Shown piece by piece: positions 49,673-57,622 of a stretch of DNA of 64,000 nucleotides (the stretch's first letter is position 1; each line of letters opens with the position of its first letter). A program made the position numbers and the translations under genes. A model generated the notes under the pieces. It ran no database searches and was not told the origin of the DNA. It saw only the letters and a program-made list of their open reading frames with translations. The stretch covers positions 51,311 to 115,310 of the forward strand of contig NZ_HG428746.1 in assembly GCF_000380245.2 (NCBI RefSeq), read 5' to 3'. The DNA comes from Bacillus massiliigorillae. GTDB taxonomy: Bacteria; Bacillota; Bacilli; Bacillales; DSM-1321.

Positions 49673-51094
49673 ATGCTATTACGCTATTTTTATGATGAGA
49701 AACTAGCTCATGCATCATATCTTGTTGGATGCCAAGCTACTGGAGAAGCAGTAATTGTTGATCCAATGAGAAATATTCTACCTTATATCGCTACAGCAAA
49801 AGCAGAGAATGTCAAAATCGTTGGTGCTCTTGAAACTCATATCCATGCAGATTTTGTTTCAGGATCACGAGAATTAGCCAATCGTTTTGATGCAACGCTC
49901 TATATTTCTGATGAAGGAGGCGAAGACTGGACTTACCAAAACCTTGATACTATTAAACATCAATTATTAAAAGACGGTGATGTTTTCAAAATTGGTAACC
50001 TCGTATTTGAAACGATGCATACTCCAGGTCATACGCCTGAAAGTATTTCCTTCTTATTAACGGACCGAGGCGGTAAAGCAGATAAGCCAATGGGTATTTT
50101 CTCAGGTGACTTTGTATTCGTTGGTGATATTGGACGCCCTGATTTATTAGAGAAAGCAGCAGGCATGACGGGTACGGCAGAAGCTGGTGCCAAAGTTATG
50201 TATCACTCCGTAGAACGCTTTAAAGAATTACCTGACTACTTACAGGTATGGCCAGCTCATGGGGCAGGAAGTGCTTGTGGTAAAGCATTAGGTGCTGTCC
50301 CTTCATCTACAGTAGGTTATGAAAAACGATTTAACTGGGCTATGCACTATGACAACCAACAAACATTCATGGATGATCTATTAAATGGTCAACCAGAGCC
50401 ACCTTATTACTTCGCTATTATGAAGCATGTAAATAAGGTTGGAATCAAATTACTTAAAGAATTACCATCATTAAAAACCATTTCTTCTTTTAAAGAAGTG
50501 CAAGCTTTAATCGAACAAGGCGTACAAGTCATTGATACTCGCCAAGCAGGTTCATTTGCCAATGCTCATATTGAAGGAACCATTAATATTCCTTTCAATA
50601 AATCCATTACGAATTGGGCTGGCTGGCTTGTTAACTATGAACAACCGCTTTATTTATTAACTAATCCAAAGCACTTAGACGAGATCTTAATCGCTCTACG
50701 CTCCATTGGAATTGATAATGTAATGGGCTATGGAGATATCACAAATATTCTCCTTAATCTCCCTGCTCAACCTTCTTTAGAGTCTTATGATAGCGTGACT
50801 CCATTACAAATAGCTGAATCAGTGGCTAATGGTGATGTGCACGTACTAGATGTGCGAAATCAATCTGAATGGAATCAAGGTCATATCGAAGGTGCCCAAC
50901 ACATTATGATAGGTACTCTTATTAAGCGAATGAATGAAATTATTGATGACAAACAAATCATCGTTCAATGCCAATCTGGCGTTCGTTCCGCTATCGCTAC
51001 AAGCGTATTACAAGCACAAGGCAAGAAGAATTGCGTAAATCTCTTAGGTGGTTATAATCGTTGGCAAAAAGAAGCTCAAACGCAAAATGTATAA
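49673..51094 (+). CDS. cstB: CstB-like persulfide dioxygenase-rhodanese fusion
   Basis: 473-aa cytoplasmic protein. N-terminal metallo-beta-lactamase persulfide dioxygenase (about 1-245): ETHIHADF (His56, His58, Asp60), HTPGHTPES (His120), PAHG (His196). A first rhodanese fold (about 270-365) has lost its Cys (LLTNP in its place). A second rhodanese (about 378-470) has the active Cys433 in CQSGVRS. CstB converts persulfide to sulfite and thiosulfate. The sulfite exporter gene lies 2 kb downstream. Confidence 0.92.
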   Translation: MLLRYFYDEKLAHASYLVGCQATGEAVIVDPMRNILPYIATAKAENVKIVGALETHIHADFVSGSRELANRFDATLYISDEGGEDWTYQNLDTIKHQLLKDGDVFKIGNLVFETMHTPGHTPESISFLLTDRGGKADKPMGIFSGDFVFVGDIGRPDLLEKAAGMTGTAEAGAKVMYHSVERFKELPDYLQVWPAHGAGSACGKALGAVPSSTVGYEKRFNWAMHYDNQQTFMDDLLNGQPEPPYYFAIMKHVNKVGIKLLKELPSLKTISSFKEVQALIEQGVQVIDTRQAGSFANAHIEGTINIPFNKSITNWAGWLVNYEQPLYLLTNPKHLDEILIALRSIGIDNVMGYGDITNILLNLPAQPSLESYDSVTPLQIAESVANGDVHVLDVRNQSEWNQGHIEGAQHIMIGTLIKRMNEIIDDKQIIVQCQSGVRSAIATSVLQAQGKKNCVNLLGGYNRWQKEAQTQNV

Positions 51095-51169
51095 ATAAAA
51101 AAATAGAGGATATTTGATGAGAGAGATTAATAATATTAGTTAGTTTGTAAGAAATTCTTTGTTTTAGTA

Positions 51170-51329
51170 AGTAGCCTATGGGGTTTCATCTAAATCAAAA
51201 GCGCCAAAAATGAACTTCTTTAGTCTACTAAGTAAAAATGAGATTTCGTTGAAAACAATTTGGAATGGCAAAAAAAGTGTAAAAGGGCGTCCAAAAAGTG
51301 ATGAAAATTCTCTTTTCGGGCAGCCCCTT
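51170..51329 (-). repeat. Long R1 element, copy 2 (inverted)
   Basis: Inverted copy of the element at 29061-29215. Landmarks match in the same order: CGCCCTTTTAC, CTTAGTAGACTAAAG, GCGCTTTTGA, AGATGAAAC. It occupies most of the 300-nt gap after cstB. No ORF. Confidence 0.75.
51283..51329. terminator. Terminator hairpin, R1 family copy G
   Basis: AAGGGCGTCCAAAAAGTGAT with ATTCTCTTTTCGGGCAGCCCCTT. Slightly degenerate 3' arm. Lies between cstB and the kinase gene. Confidence 0.7.
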
Positions 51330-51395
51330 CTTCGTTAATATTCCAATCTTGTATTAAAATGTAATTATTAATTACATTTCGAGGTGTTCTAACAT

Positions 51396-52433
51396 ATGAT
51401 TGAATCTCTCCATCTAGAAAATAAATATTTAAAACAAATTTTTCAAAGTATACAAGATGGCATTATTATTATGAATCAAGAAAGAACCATTCTGATGATG
51501 AATCCTTCCGCTGAACGATTAACTGGTTGGAAACTTCAAGGCAGTGTTCCCTACTGCTCTTTCTGCGAAAATCGCCAGCTACATAATAACGAGAATAAGT
51601 GCTATTTAATTCAAAATGATGAAGTACCTTATTTCTTGTCTGAAATGCCTACCTATCATGGGCAGAAAATAGATGTAGAAATGAGTACGGCACTTATGTT
51701 TCAAGATTCGACTAAAGAAGAAAAAGAATATTTACTCGTTTTACGAGATCAAAGTGTTAAGAAAAAAGAAGAAGAAGCACGCATATCAAAACTCATCATT
51801 AAGAAGCTTATTGAAGCAAAAGAAGAAGAACATAAGCGGCTCGCTCAAGAGCTTCATGACGGTGTTGGTCAATCATTGTTTACCGTATCTGTTGCACTCC
51901 AAGCCATAGAATCTTATGTAGATGATGAGCGCCTGAACACTTATATAGTAGAAGTACGCCAAGAATTAGAGAAAGCGATGAAAGATATCAAATCCTACTC
52001 CTACGAACTACGACCACAGAGCCTAGATCAGCTCGGACTTGTCGCAACCATCAAAAGTTTACTTACTTCCGTAAAACGTACTAATCGAGAAATTGATTTT
52101 ATCTTTGAATCAAATACGGAAGAACGTTGTAATTCAACGGTTTCTATTAACCTATATCGTGTTGTACAAGAAGCCATTTACAATACGATTAAATACGCGG
52201 AAGCAACTAAAGTAACTATTACTCTCCAAGACTCTCATAATGGTTTACACTTAACGATTTCGGATAATGGCAAAGGCTTCAATATCGACACGATTACGAA
52301 TGAAGGGCTCGGACTTAAACATATGTCGGAAAGAGTACATCAAATTGCTGGCGAATTTCTCATTCAATCTGAGCTAACAATTGGAACAAAAGTACTAATT
52401 ACTATTCCCAATTGGAAGGAAGAGATCCCGTGA
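51396..52433 (+). CDS. PAS-sensor histidine kinase (NarL/DegS type)
   Basis: 345-aa soluble kinase. An N-terminal PAS domain (about 10-120) carries three Cys (54, 57, 69) in CSFCENRQLHNNENKC. The HisKA_3 region has His154 in QELHDGVGQS, and the HATPase_c domain has DNGKGFNI and GLGLKHMSERV. The absence of membrane segments and the Cys cluster suggest sensing of redox, iron-sulfur or sulfur compounds. It overlaps the response regulator gene (ATG/GTGA). Its link with the sulfide genes is by position. Confidence 0.9.
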   Translation: MIESLHLENKYLKQIFQSIQDGIIIMNQERTILMMNPSAERLTGWKLQGSVPYCSFCENRQLHNNENKCYLIQNDEVPYFLSEMPTYHGQKIDVEMSTALMFQDSTKEEKEYLLVLRDQSVKKKEEEARISKLIIKKLIEAKEEEHKRLAQELHDGVGQSLFTVSVALQAIESYVDDERLNTYIVEVRQELEKAMKDIKSYSYELRPQSLDQLGLVATIKSLLTSVKRTNREIDFIFESNTEERCNSTVSINLYRVVQEAIYNTIKYAEATKVTITLQDSHNGLHLTISDNGKGFNIDTITNEGLGLKHMSERVHQIAGEFLIQSELTIGTKVLITIPNWKEEIP

Positions 52434-53074
52434 TAAAAATTATGGTTGTGGATGATCATGTTCTAATTAGAAAAGGAATTGTATTACTATTAGAAAGCTA
52501 TGCGAACTTTCAGATTGTCGGGGAAGCAGGTGATGGTGAAGAAGCCATTCTTGCTGCCGTACGCAACAAACCAGATGTCATACTAATGGACATATCTATT
52601 CCGAATGGATTGGATGGATTCACAGCTACACAGGAAATATTGAAAGAAGTAAAAAATGTAAAAATTGTTCTTTTAACAATGCACAATGAAGAAGTATATA
52701 TTCAGAAAGCTATTGAAATTGAAGCACATGGTTATGTATTGAAGAATAGCCAAGGAGGCGAATTATATGAAGCTATTACATCCGTGTATAACGGGAAACG
52801 CTATTATAATGTCGGCCTTCCACAAGAGCAGTTGGAGAAGTTATTTCTCAATAAACGAAAAAGAAAAACATCTATTTTATCTGCTCGGGAAAAAGAAGTT
52901 GTACGCCTTACTATCCTCGGCTATACAAATAAGCAAATGTCCGAAAAACTACTCATCAGTGTAAAAACAGTCGAAAATCATAAAGCAAATATTATGCAAA
53001 AGTTAAATTTAAAGAAGAAATCAGAGCTCATTCAATACGGTCTCAGCAATAACTATATCCAATTAAGTCAGTAA
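52430..53074 (+). CDS. NarL/FixJ-type response regulator
   Basis: 214-aa regulator. Receiver: DDH at 8-10, phospho-acceptor Asp54 (ILMDISIP), and K near 104. C-terminal LuxR helix-turn-helix from LSAREKEVVRLTILGYTNKQMSE to SVKTVENHKANIMQKL. The GTG at 52430 overlaps the kinase stop (GTGA) and follows GGAAGGA; an earlier ATG at 52412 lies inside the kinase gene. It probably controls the sulfide or TauE genes. Confidence 0.93.
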   Translation: MIKIMVVDDHVLIRKGIVLLLESYANFQIVGEAGDGEEAILAAVRNKPDVILMDISIPNGLDGFTATQEILKEVKNVKIVLLTMHNEEVYIQKAIEIEAHGYVLKNSQGGELYEAITSVYNGKRYYNVGLPQEQLEKLFLNKRKRKTSILSAREKEVVRLTILGYTNKQMSEKLLISVKTVENHKANIMQKLNLKKKSELIQYGLSNNYIQLSQ

Positions 53075-53125
53075 TCTTTGGCTACTTCTCTTGGAAGTAG
53101 TCTTTTACTTAGAAAGGAGGATATG

Positions 53126-53902
53126 ATGGATTTCACATTCATACTTGTTATTTTTCTCATTGGATTTATCGGTTCATACATTTCTGGAATGGTTGGAATC
53201 GGGGGCTCAATTATTAAATATCCAATGCTATTATATATTCCTCCCCTACTTGGCTTTGCGGCCTTTAATGCACATGAAGTTTCAGGAATAAGTGCCATTC
53301 AAGTATTCTTCGCTACAATTGGTGGCGTGTGGGCATATCGTAAAAGTGGTTTTTTAAATAAGAATCTTATCATCTATATGGGTTCAGGAATATTAATCGG
53401 AGGTTTATTAGGAGGATATGGCTCCACTTATTTATCAGAAGGTATCATTAATATCGTCTATGCTATTCTTGCAACAATCGCTGTTATTATGATGTTCCTA
53501 CCTAAGAAAAACAACGATGATCAGCCCATTGGAGAGATTCATTTTAATAAAGCTCTAGCTGCTCTAATTGCTTTCATCGTGGGTGCTGCATCTGGAATTG
53601 TCGGAGCTGCTGGAGCATTTATTCTTGTCCCTATCCTTCTCGTTGTATTTAAGATTCCAACGAGGGTAACAATTGCTACTTCTCTTGCTATTACATTCAT
53701 CTCTTCAATTGGCTCTACCATTGGAAAGATTACAACAGGGCAAGTATTAGCAATTCCTGCAATTATCATGATTGTAGCAAGTCTTATCGCTTCTCCTCTC
53801 GGGGCAAAAGCAGGGCAAAAAATGAATACAAAAGTTTTGCAATGGATTTTATCCCTATTAATCTTGGCAACAGCGATTAAAATTTGGCTAGATATTTTAT
53901 AA
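53126..53902 (+). CDS. TauE/SafE-family anion exporter
   Basis: 258-aa membrane protein with eight hydrophobic segments. GMVGIGGSIIKYPMLL is the typical first repeat, and GAASGIVGAAGAFILVPILL is the second. Family members export sulfite or sulfoacetate; here it lies downstream of sqr/cstB, so sulfite export is the best inference (as TauE in the S. aureus cst operon). The ATG at 53126 has AAAGGAGG at 5-6 nt. A longer start at 53078 includes no signal. Confidence 0.9.
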   Translation: MDFTFILVIFLIGFIGSYISGMVGIGGSIIKYPMLLYIPPLLGFAAFNAHEVSGISAIQVFFATIGGVWAYRKSGFLNKNLIIYMGSGILIGGLLGGYGSTYLSEGIINIVYAILATIAVIMMFLPKKNNDDQPIGEIHFNKALAALIAFIVGAASGIVGAAGAFILVPILLVVFKIPTRVTIATSLAITFISSIGSTIGKITTGQVLAIPAIIMIVASLIASPLGAKAGQKMNTKVLQWILSLLILATAIKIWLDIL

Positions 53903-53915
53903 TGAAAAGCGTAAA

Positions 53916-53956
53916 AGTCGCCCCAAAAGTGATTTTCAATCTCTTTTGGGACGACT
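53916..53956. terminator. Bidirectional terminator, R1 family copy H
   Basis: AGTCGCCCCAAAAGTGATT (53916-53934) with AATCTCTTTTGGGACGACT (53938-53956). GAAAAGCGTAAAAG on its left matches the tail of the long R1 elements. Confidence 0.85.
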
Positions 53957-53961
53957 CCTCT

Positions 53962-54210
53962 CTATAAAATAATATCAGATTTTCTTAACTTATTCTTATT
54001 CTTTTTCTTATCGTCACCCTGTTCATCATCTTCCGCTAGAACTTCTTGCTCTTCATGAAACGATACTGCCGTTTGTCCAGTTAATTCATCAAATGGTGTG
54101 TAATAAGCCGTAATATTTCTTTTTCGCACAAACAAATTAAATAATCCGATACATGTTAATATGAGAATGGCTAAAGGAAAACCAAGTAAAGCTAAATTAA
54201 GGCTATCCAC
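53962..54210 (-). CDS. Small membrane protein, DUF3951-like
   Basis: 82-aa protein. One membrane segment (residues 6-28, LALLGFPLAILILTCIGLFNLFV), then YYTPFDELTGQTAVSFHEE, which matches DUF3951-type proteins of Bacillus, and an acidic-then-basic tail (EDDEQGDDKKKNKNK). Function unknown. Confidence 0.75.
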   Translation of the reverse strand: MDSLNLALLGFPLAILILTCIGLFNLFVRKRNITAYYTPFDELTGQTAVSFHEEQEVLAEDDEQGDDKKKNKNKLRKSDIIL

Positions 54211-54331
54211 AAAATCAACTCCTACCCGAGTCTATTGTACTAACCTCTATTATATCATTTCCTCAAGATACCAGTTAAAGCCTTCAAGCATCATTCATTT
54301 CCACTAATCGTTTGATTAACAAGTAAATAAC

Positions 54332-54766
54332 TTATGCATCTTTGCTTTTATTCTCATTTTGAAAGGAAGGATTAACTGCCGCGTTGGATGAGATAAAAAA
54401 TGTCGTAATCAAAAATAAAACAAAGCTAATGAGAAGAATAGAACCACCTACTATATAGAAAACAACTGCAAAGCTTTCAGGTACATTAAAAGGCTTTAGA
54501 TTATTCAAATACATGCCTGCTGTCAATCCAATGCTCCCGATAATTGCCGTCCACACATGCCATTTCGCAAGCCTGCTTGCTGTCACTTGAAACACTTTAT
54601 AATACACACTCCAAGCAAATAATGTTAACCAACCTACTACTAGAATATGAGCATGAATAGGTCGGAAGGCATACGCACCCGATCCTGCCATGTGAGAGCC
54701 TAGAAATGCACCGATTACTGCAAAAACAGCGGAAAAACGGACTAATAATACACTTTCTTTATTCAT
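54332..54766 (-). CDS. Small heme-copper-oxidase-like membrane protein
   Basis: 144-aa protein with four membrane segments resembling the start of cbb3/NOR subunit I. HAHILVVGWLTLFAWSVYY holds two His in the pattern of a heme-ligand helix, and LKPFNVPESF follows. It is too short for a full subunit I. Bacillus genomes often encode such stand-alone proteins, annotated as cytochrome oxidase-like. Function unknown. RBS GGGGAGG; the true start is the ATG at 54766. Confidence 0.75.
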   Translation of the reverse strand: MNKESVLLVRFSAVFAVIGAFLGSHMAGSGAYAFRPIHAHILVVGWLTLFAWSVYYKVFQVTASRLAKWHVWTAIIGSIGLTAGMYLNNLKPFNVPESFAVVFYIVGGSILLISFVLFLITTFFISSNAAVNPSFQNENKSKDA

Positions 54767-55046
54767 CAAACCTCCCCTTTCAACATCATAAATCTTGCAA
54801 AAATTCTCCCACTAAAATTCTCGTATTATTATAAGAATTGAAGATGAACGGAATATGAACAAAATATTACAAATTTAGTTTTTTATTACATTTATAGTGT
54901 CATTACCCACACTCCTAAAATAAAATATTCTAAATTTTATATTTTTCACTAGTAATTAATATAGAGATAGTGTTAAACTATAAAATAATTATTCCAATAA
55001 GTTTTATCGGAATAAGGTCCATCATTATGAAACAGGGGGTTAGAAA
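54767..55046. other. Intergenic before tcyP
   Basis: AT-rich divergent promoter region. A candidate operator for tcyP is at 54989-55015. I see no other structure. Confidence 0.5.
54989..55015. promoter_or_regulatory. Inverted repeat before tcyP
   Basis: TTATTCC (54989-54995) and GGAATAA (55009-55015), 13-nt spacer, just after TATAAA (54979-54984). The pattern suggests the CymR regulator of cysteine metabolism; consensus not checked. Confidence 0.5.
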
Positions 55047-56432
55047 ATGACTGGTTATGTTATTTTAAACATTGCAATTATGATTGTTCTTTTATTCGTG
55101 CTTTTCTTTATGCAAAAAAAGCATATTTCATTTACAAAAAGAGTATTTACAGCTTTAGGATTAGGTATCATTTTTGGATTATTACTGCAAACATTCTATG
55201 AACCGCAATCCGAAGCAATTGTTAAATCAACCGACTGGTTTAGTCTTGTCGGTAGTGGTTATGTGAAGTTTCTTCAGATGATTGTCATGCCGCTTGTTTT
55301 CGTTTCAATTGTATCTGCATTTACTAAATTGAAACTAACAAGCAATATCGGGAAAATAAGTGTACTTATCCTCGGTATATTAATTGGAACTACAGCAGTT
55401 GCGGCAGCAGTTGGAATCACATCAGCGACAATTTTCAATTTAGAAGCTGTTCAGATTGAACAAGGAGATGCCGAATCAGCACGTGCTGATCAATTGGAAC
55501 AAACATTTGGCACTATTAAGGATCAAACCTTCCCGCAACAAATTCTAGAGTTGATTCCTTCAAATCCATTCTTAGATTTTACGGGAGCAAGACCAACTTC
55601 AACAATTTCGGTTGTAATTTTCGCAGCCTTTATTGGATTTGCCTATATCGGAATTAAACGTAAACAACCTGAACAAGCAGAGTTTTTTGCAAAAATCATT
55701 GATACTTTATATAGCATTACGATGAGAATTGTCAAATTGATTTTACGCTTAACGCCTTATGGTATTTTAGCAATCATGACAAAAACAGTAGCGCTTAGTG
55801 ATTTTGATTCAATTATTAAGCTTGGCAAGTTTGTAGGGGCTTCTTATGTAGCCTTACTAATAATGTTCCTTATCCATTTACTATTGTTATCATTAGGTGG
55901 ACTAAATCCACTCACATATATCAAGAAAGCATTCCCTGTTCTATCTTTTGCCTTCACATCTCGTACGAGTGCAGGAGCTCTTCCACTTAATATTGAAACG
56001 CAAAAGAAACTAGGGGTACCAGATGGAATTGCCAACTTTGCAGGTTCATTTGGATTATCTATTGGTCAAAACGGATGTGCTGGTATTTATCCAGCTATGC
56101 TGGCTGTTATGATTGCACCAACAGTCGGAATTGATCCATTAACACCTTCCTTTATTGGCATGTTAATTCTTATTGTGGCAATCAGTTCTTTTGGAGTTGC
56201 TGGTGTCGGTGGCGGAGCAACATTCGCAGCTATTCTTGTACTTTCTGCAATGGACTTACCAATTGCATTAGCTGGTTTACTCATCTCAGTTGAGCCATTA
56301 ATTGATATGGGACGTACAGCATTGAACGTTAGTGGTAGTATGACATCTGGAATTCTGACAAGTAGAGTAGTTGGAGACTTAGATTCTGATTTATATAAAG
56401 ATACCTCTGCTAAAATTGAAGCTGGAGCATAA
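55047..56432 (+). CDS. tcyP: L-cystine symporter TcyP
   Basis: 461-aa sodium- or proton-coupled cystine symporter of the DAACS family. It resembles B. subtilis TcyP closely: MQKKHISFTKRVFTALGLG, SIVGSGYVK-like LVGSGYVKFLQMIVMPLVF, and the SRTSAGALP and GQNGCAGIYPAM signatures of the transport core. About eight membrane segments plus two re-entrant hairpins. Possibly CymR-regulated (54989-55015). Fits the sulfur theme of the window. Confidence 0.93.
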   Translation: MTGYVILNIAIMIVLLFVLFFMQKKHISFTKRVFTALGLGIIFGLLLQTFYEPQSEAIVKSTDWFSLVGSGYVKFLQMIVMPLVFVSIVSAFTKLKLTSNIGKISVLILGILIGTTAVAAAVGITSATIFNLEAVQIEQGDAESARADQLEQTFGTIKDQTFPQQILELIPSNPFLDFTGARPTSTISVVIFAAFIGFAYIGIKRKQPEQAEFFAKIIDTLYSITMRIVKLILRLTPYGILAIMTKTVALSDFDSIIKLGKFVGASYVALLIMFLIHLLLLSLGGLNPLTYIKKAFPVLSFAFTSRTSAGALPLNIETQKKLGVPDGIANFAGSFGLSIGQNGCAGIYPAMLAVMIAPTVGIDPLTPSFIGMLILIVAISSFGVAGVGGGATFAAILVLSAMDLPIALAGLLISVEPLIDMGRTALNVSGSMTSGILTSRVVGDLDSDLYKDTSAKIEAGA

Positions 56433-56446
56433 AAATTATCAAAATA

Positions 56447-56488
56447 AAAACACAAGTTACAGATTCTCTGTTTTGTAACTTGTGTTTT
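56447..56488. terminator. Bidirectional terminator
   Basis: AAAACACAAGTTAC (56447-56460) with GTAACTTGTGTTTT (56475-56488), between tcyP and mnmH. Confidence 0.88.
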
Positions 56489-56491
56489 TAT

Positions 56492-57532
56492 TTATAATTG
56501 AAACTTCGTTTGTAGTAACTCTCGAATTGCATCTACCGCTTCTTGAATACTATGAACAGCAATGGTTATACTTCTTTCTTTTGGATACTGTTGAGCCGTA
56601 TGTTCATATAACGGATCATAGTAATATTGCAACAATAACGCTACAGCGGAAGAAAAACGATCACAATATAGATGCTCTTCAATTTGTGCTGCAATTGGCG
56701 TATGAATACGCTTTTTTATCTTATGAAAAGCCTCGATACAAGCTTCCTTGTGCTCTACTGGATCATAGTCAGCTAGAATATGACGAACTCGTTCCTCAAT
56801 CGGCATATCTATAAATATTTGAATACCTTTTTCCTTCTTCTCTACGAAGAATGGTGGCAAAACAACCTTACCAATTCGCTTACTTTCCGCTTCGAATAAT
56901 ATATATGGAGATTGCTTCGTTTGCGTTAGCTTTTGTAATAGCAACGTTTCGAATGTCTTTTGATTATTAGGTTCTAAGCCTATTTGCCCAAAAATAGAAC
57001 CTCTGTGATTTGCCATTTGCTCTAAATCGAGAACAGGATATCCCTCTTGATGCAACTGTTGAAGAATAGCTGTTTTTCCCGCTCCGGTATATCCATTTAA
57101 AACCAATGCTTCTGCTTGTAAATCGAATTGCCCTAAAGATTCTACAACCCATTGGCGATATTCACGGTAACCACCATGTAGGCGACATACATGTATATCC
57201 ATTAAACTTAATACAGTAGCGGTTGTTTTACTACGCATACCTCCTCGCCAACAAAAAACGATCTTCTCTCCCTCTATTTCATGAAACTTCTTCACAAAAC
57301 TAGGGAGTTTAGCAGAAACGATTTCTAAACCTCGTTCCTTGGCAGCATCTATACTTACTTGTTTATACAATGTTCCTACTTCTGCTCGCTCTTGATCATC
57401 AAATAACGGAATATTGATACTTCCCGGAATGGTAGCATCCTTGAACTCAGATGGTGATCGTACATCGATGAATACTATATCTTGTTGATTTTGCTTTTGT
57501 AATAATTCATTTATCGTGATATCTTGAAACAC
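56492..57532 (-). CDS. mnmH: tRNA 2-selenouridine synthase MnmH
   Basis: 346-aa protein with an N-terminal rhodanese domain (Cys94 in FCWRGGMRS) and a C-terminal P-loop domain (GYTGAGKT, 147-154). It converts 2-thiouridine in tRNA wobble positions to 2-selenouridine using selenophosphate, and also geranylates it. The selenophosphate synthetase gene is not in the window. Start GTG at 57532 follows GAAGGAAG. Full length. Confidence 0.93.
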   Translation of the reverse strand: MFQDITINELLQKQNQQDIVFIDVRSPSEFKDATIPGSINIPLFDDQERAEVGTLYKQVSIDAAKERGLEIVSAKLPSFVKKFHEIEGEKIVFCWRGGMRSKTTATVLSLMDIHVCRLHGGYREYRQWVVESLGQFDLQAEALVLNGYTGAGKTAILQQLHQEGYPVLDLEQMANHRGSIFGQIGLEPNNQKTFETLLLQKLTQTKQSPYILFEAESKRIGKVVLPPFFVEKKEKGIQIFIDMPIEERVRHILADYDPVEHKEACIEAFHKIKKRIHTPIAAQIEEHLYCDRFSSAVALLLQYYYDPLYEHTAQQYPKERSITIAVHSIQEAVDAIRELLQTKFQL

Positions 57533-57622
57533 TTTTCTTCCTTCTCTCTTACAAGTTAAACAGTACTTAAGAATGAAACTTCCCTTCTCAAGCAGTCATT
57601 AAACTTTTACGTTCATCATAGA

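Noticed and set aside
29061..51329. R1 elements as an intact insertion sequence
   Set aside because: No transposase ORF in or beside any copy.
54332..54766. Truncated cytochrome oxidase subunit I pseudogene
   Set aside because: Good ribosome site, intact frame and a charged C-terminal tail suggest a real small protein.
56482..56814. 110-aa plus-strand ORF overlapping mnmH
   Set aside because: Antisense to mnmH, without a ribosome site or domain.
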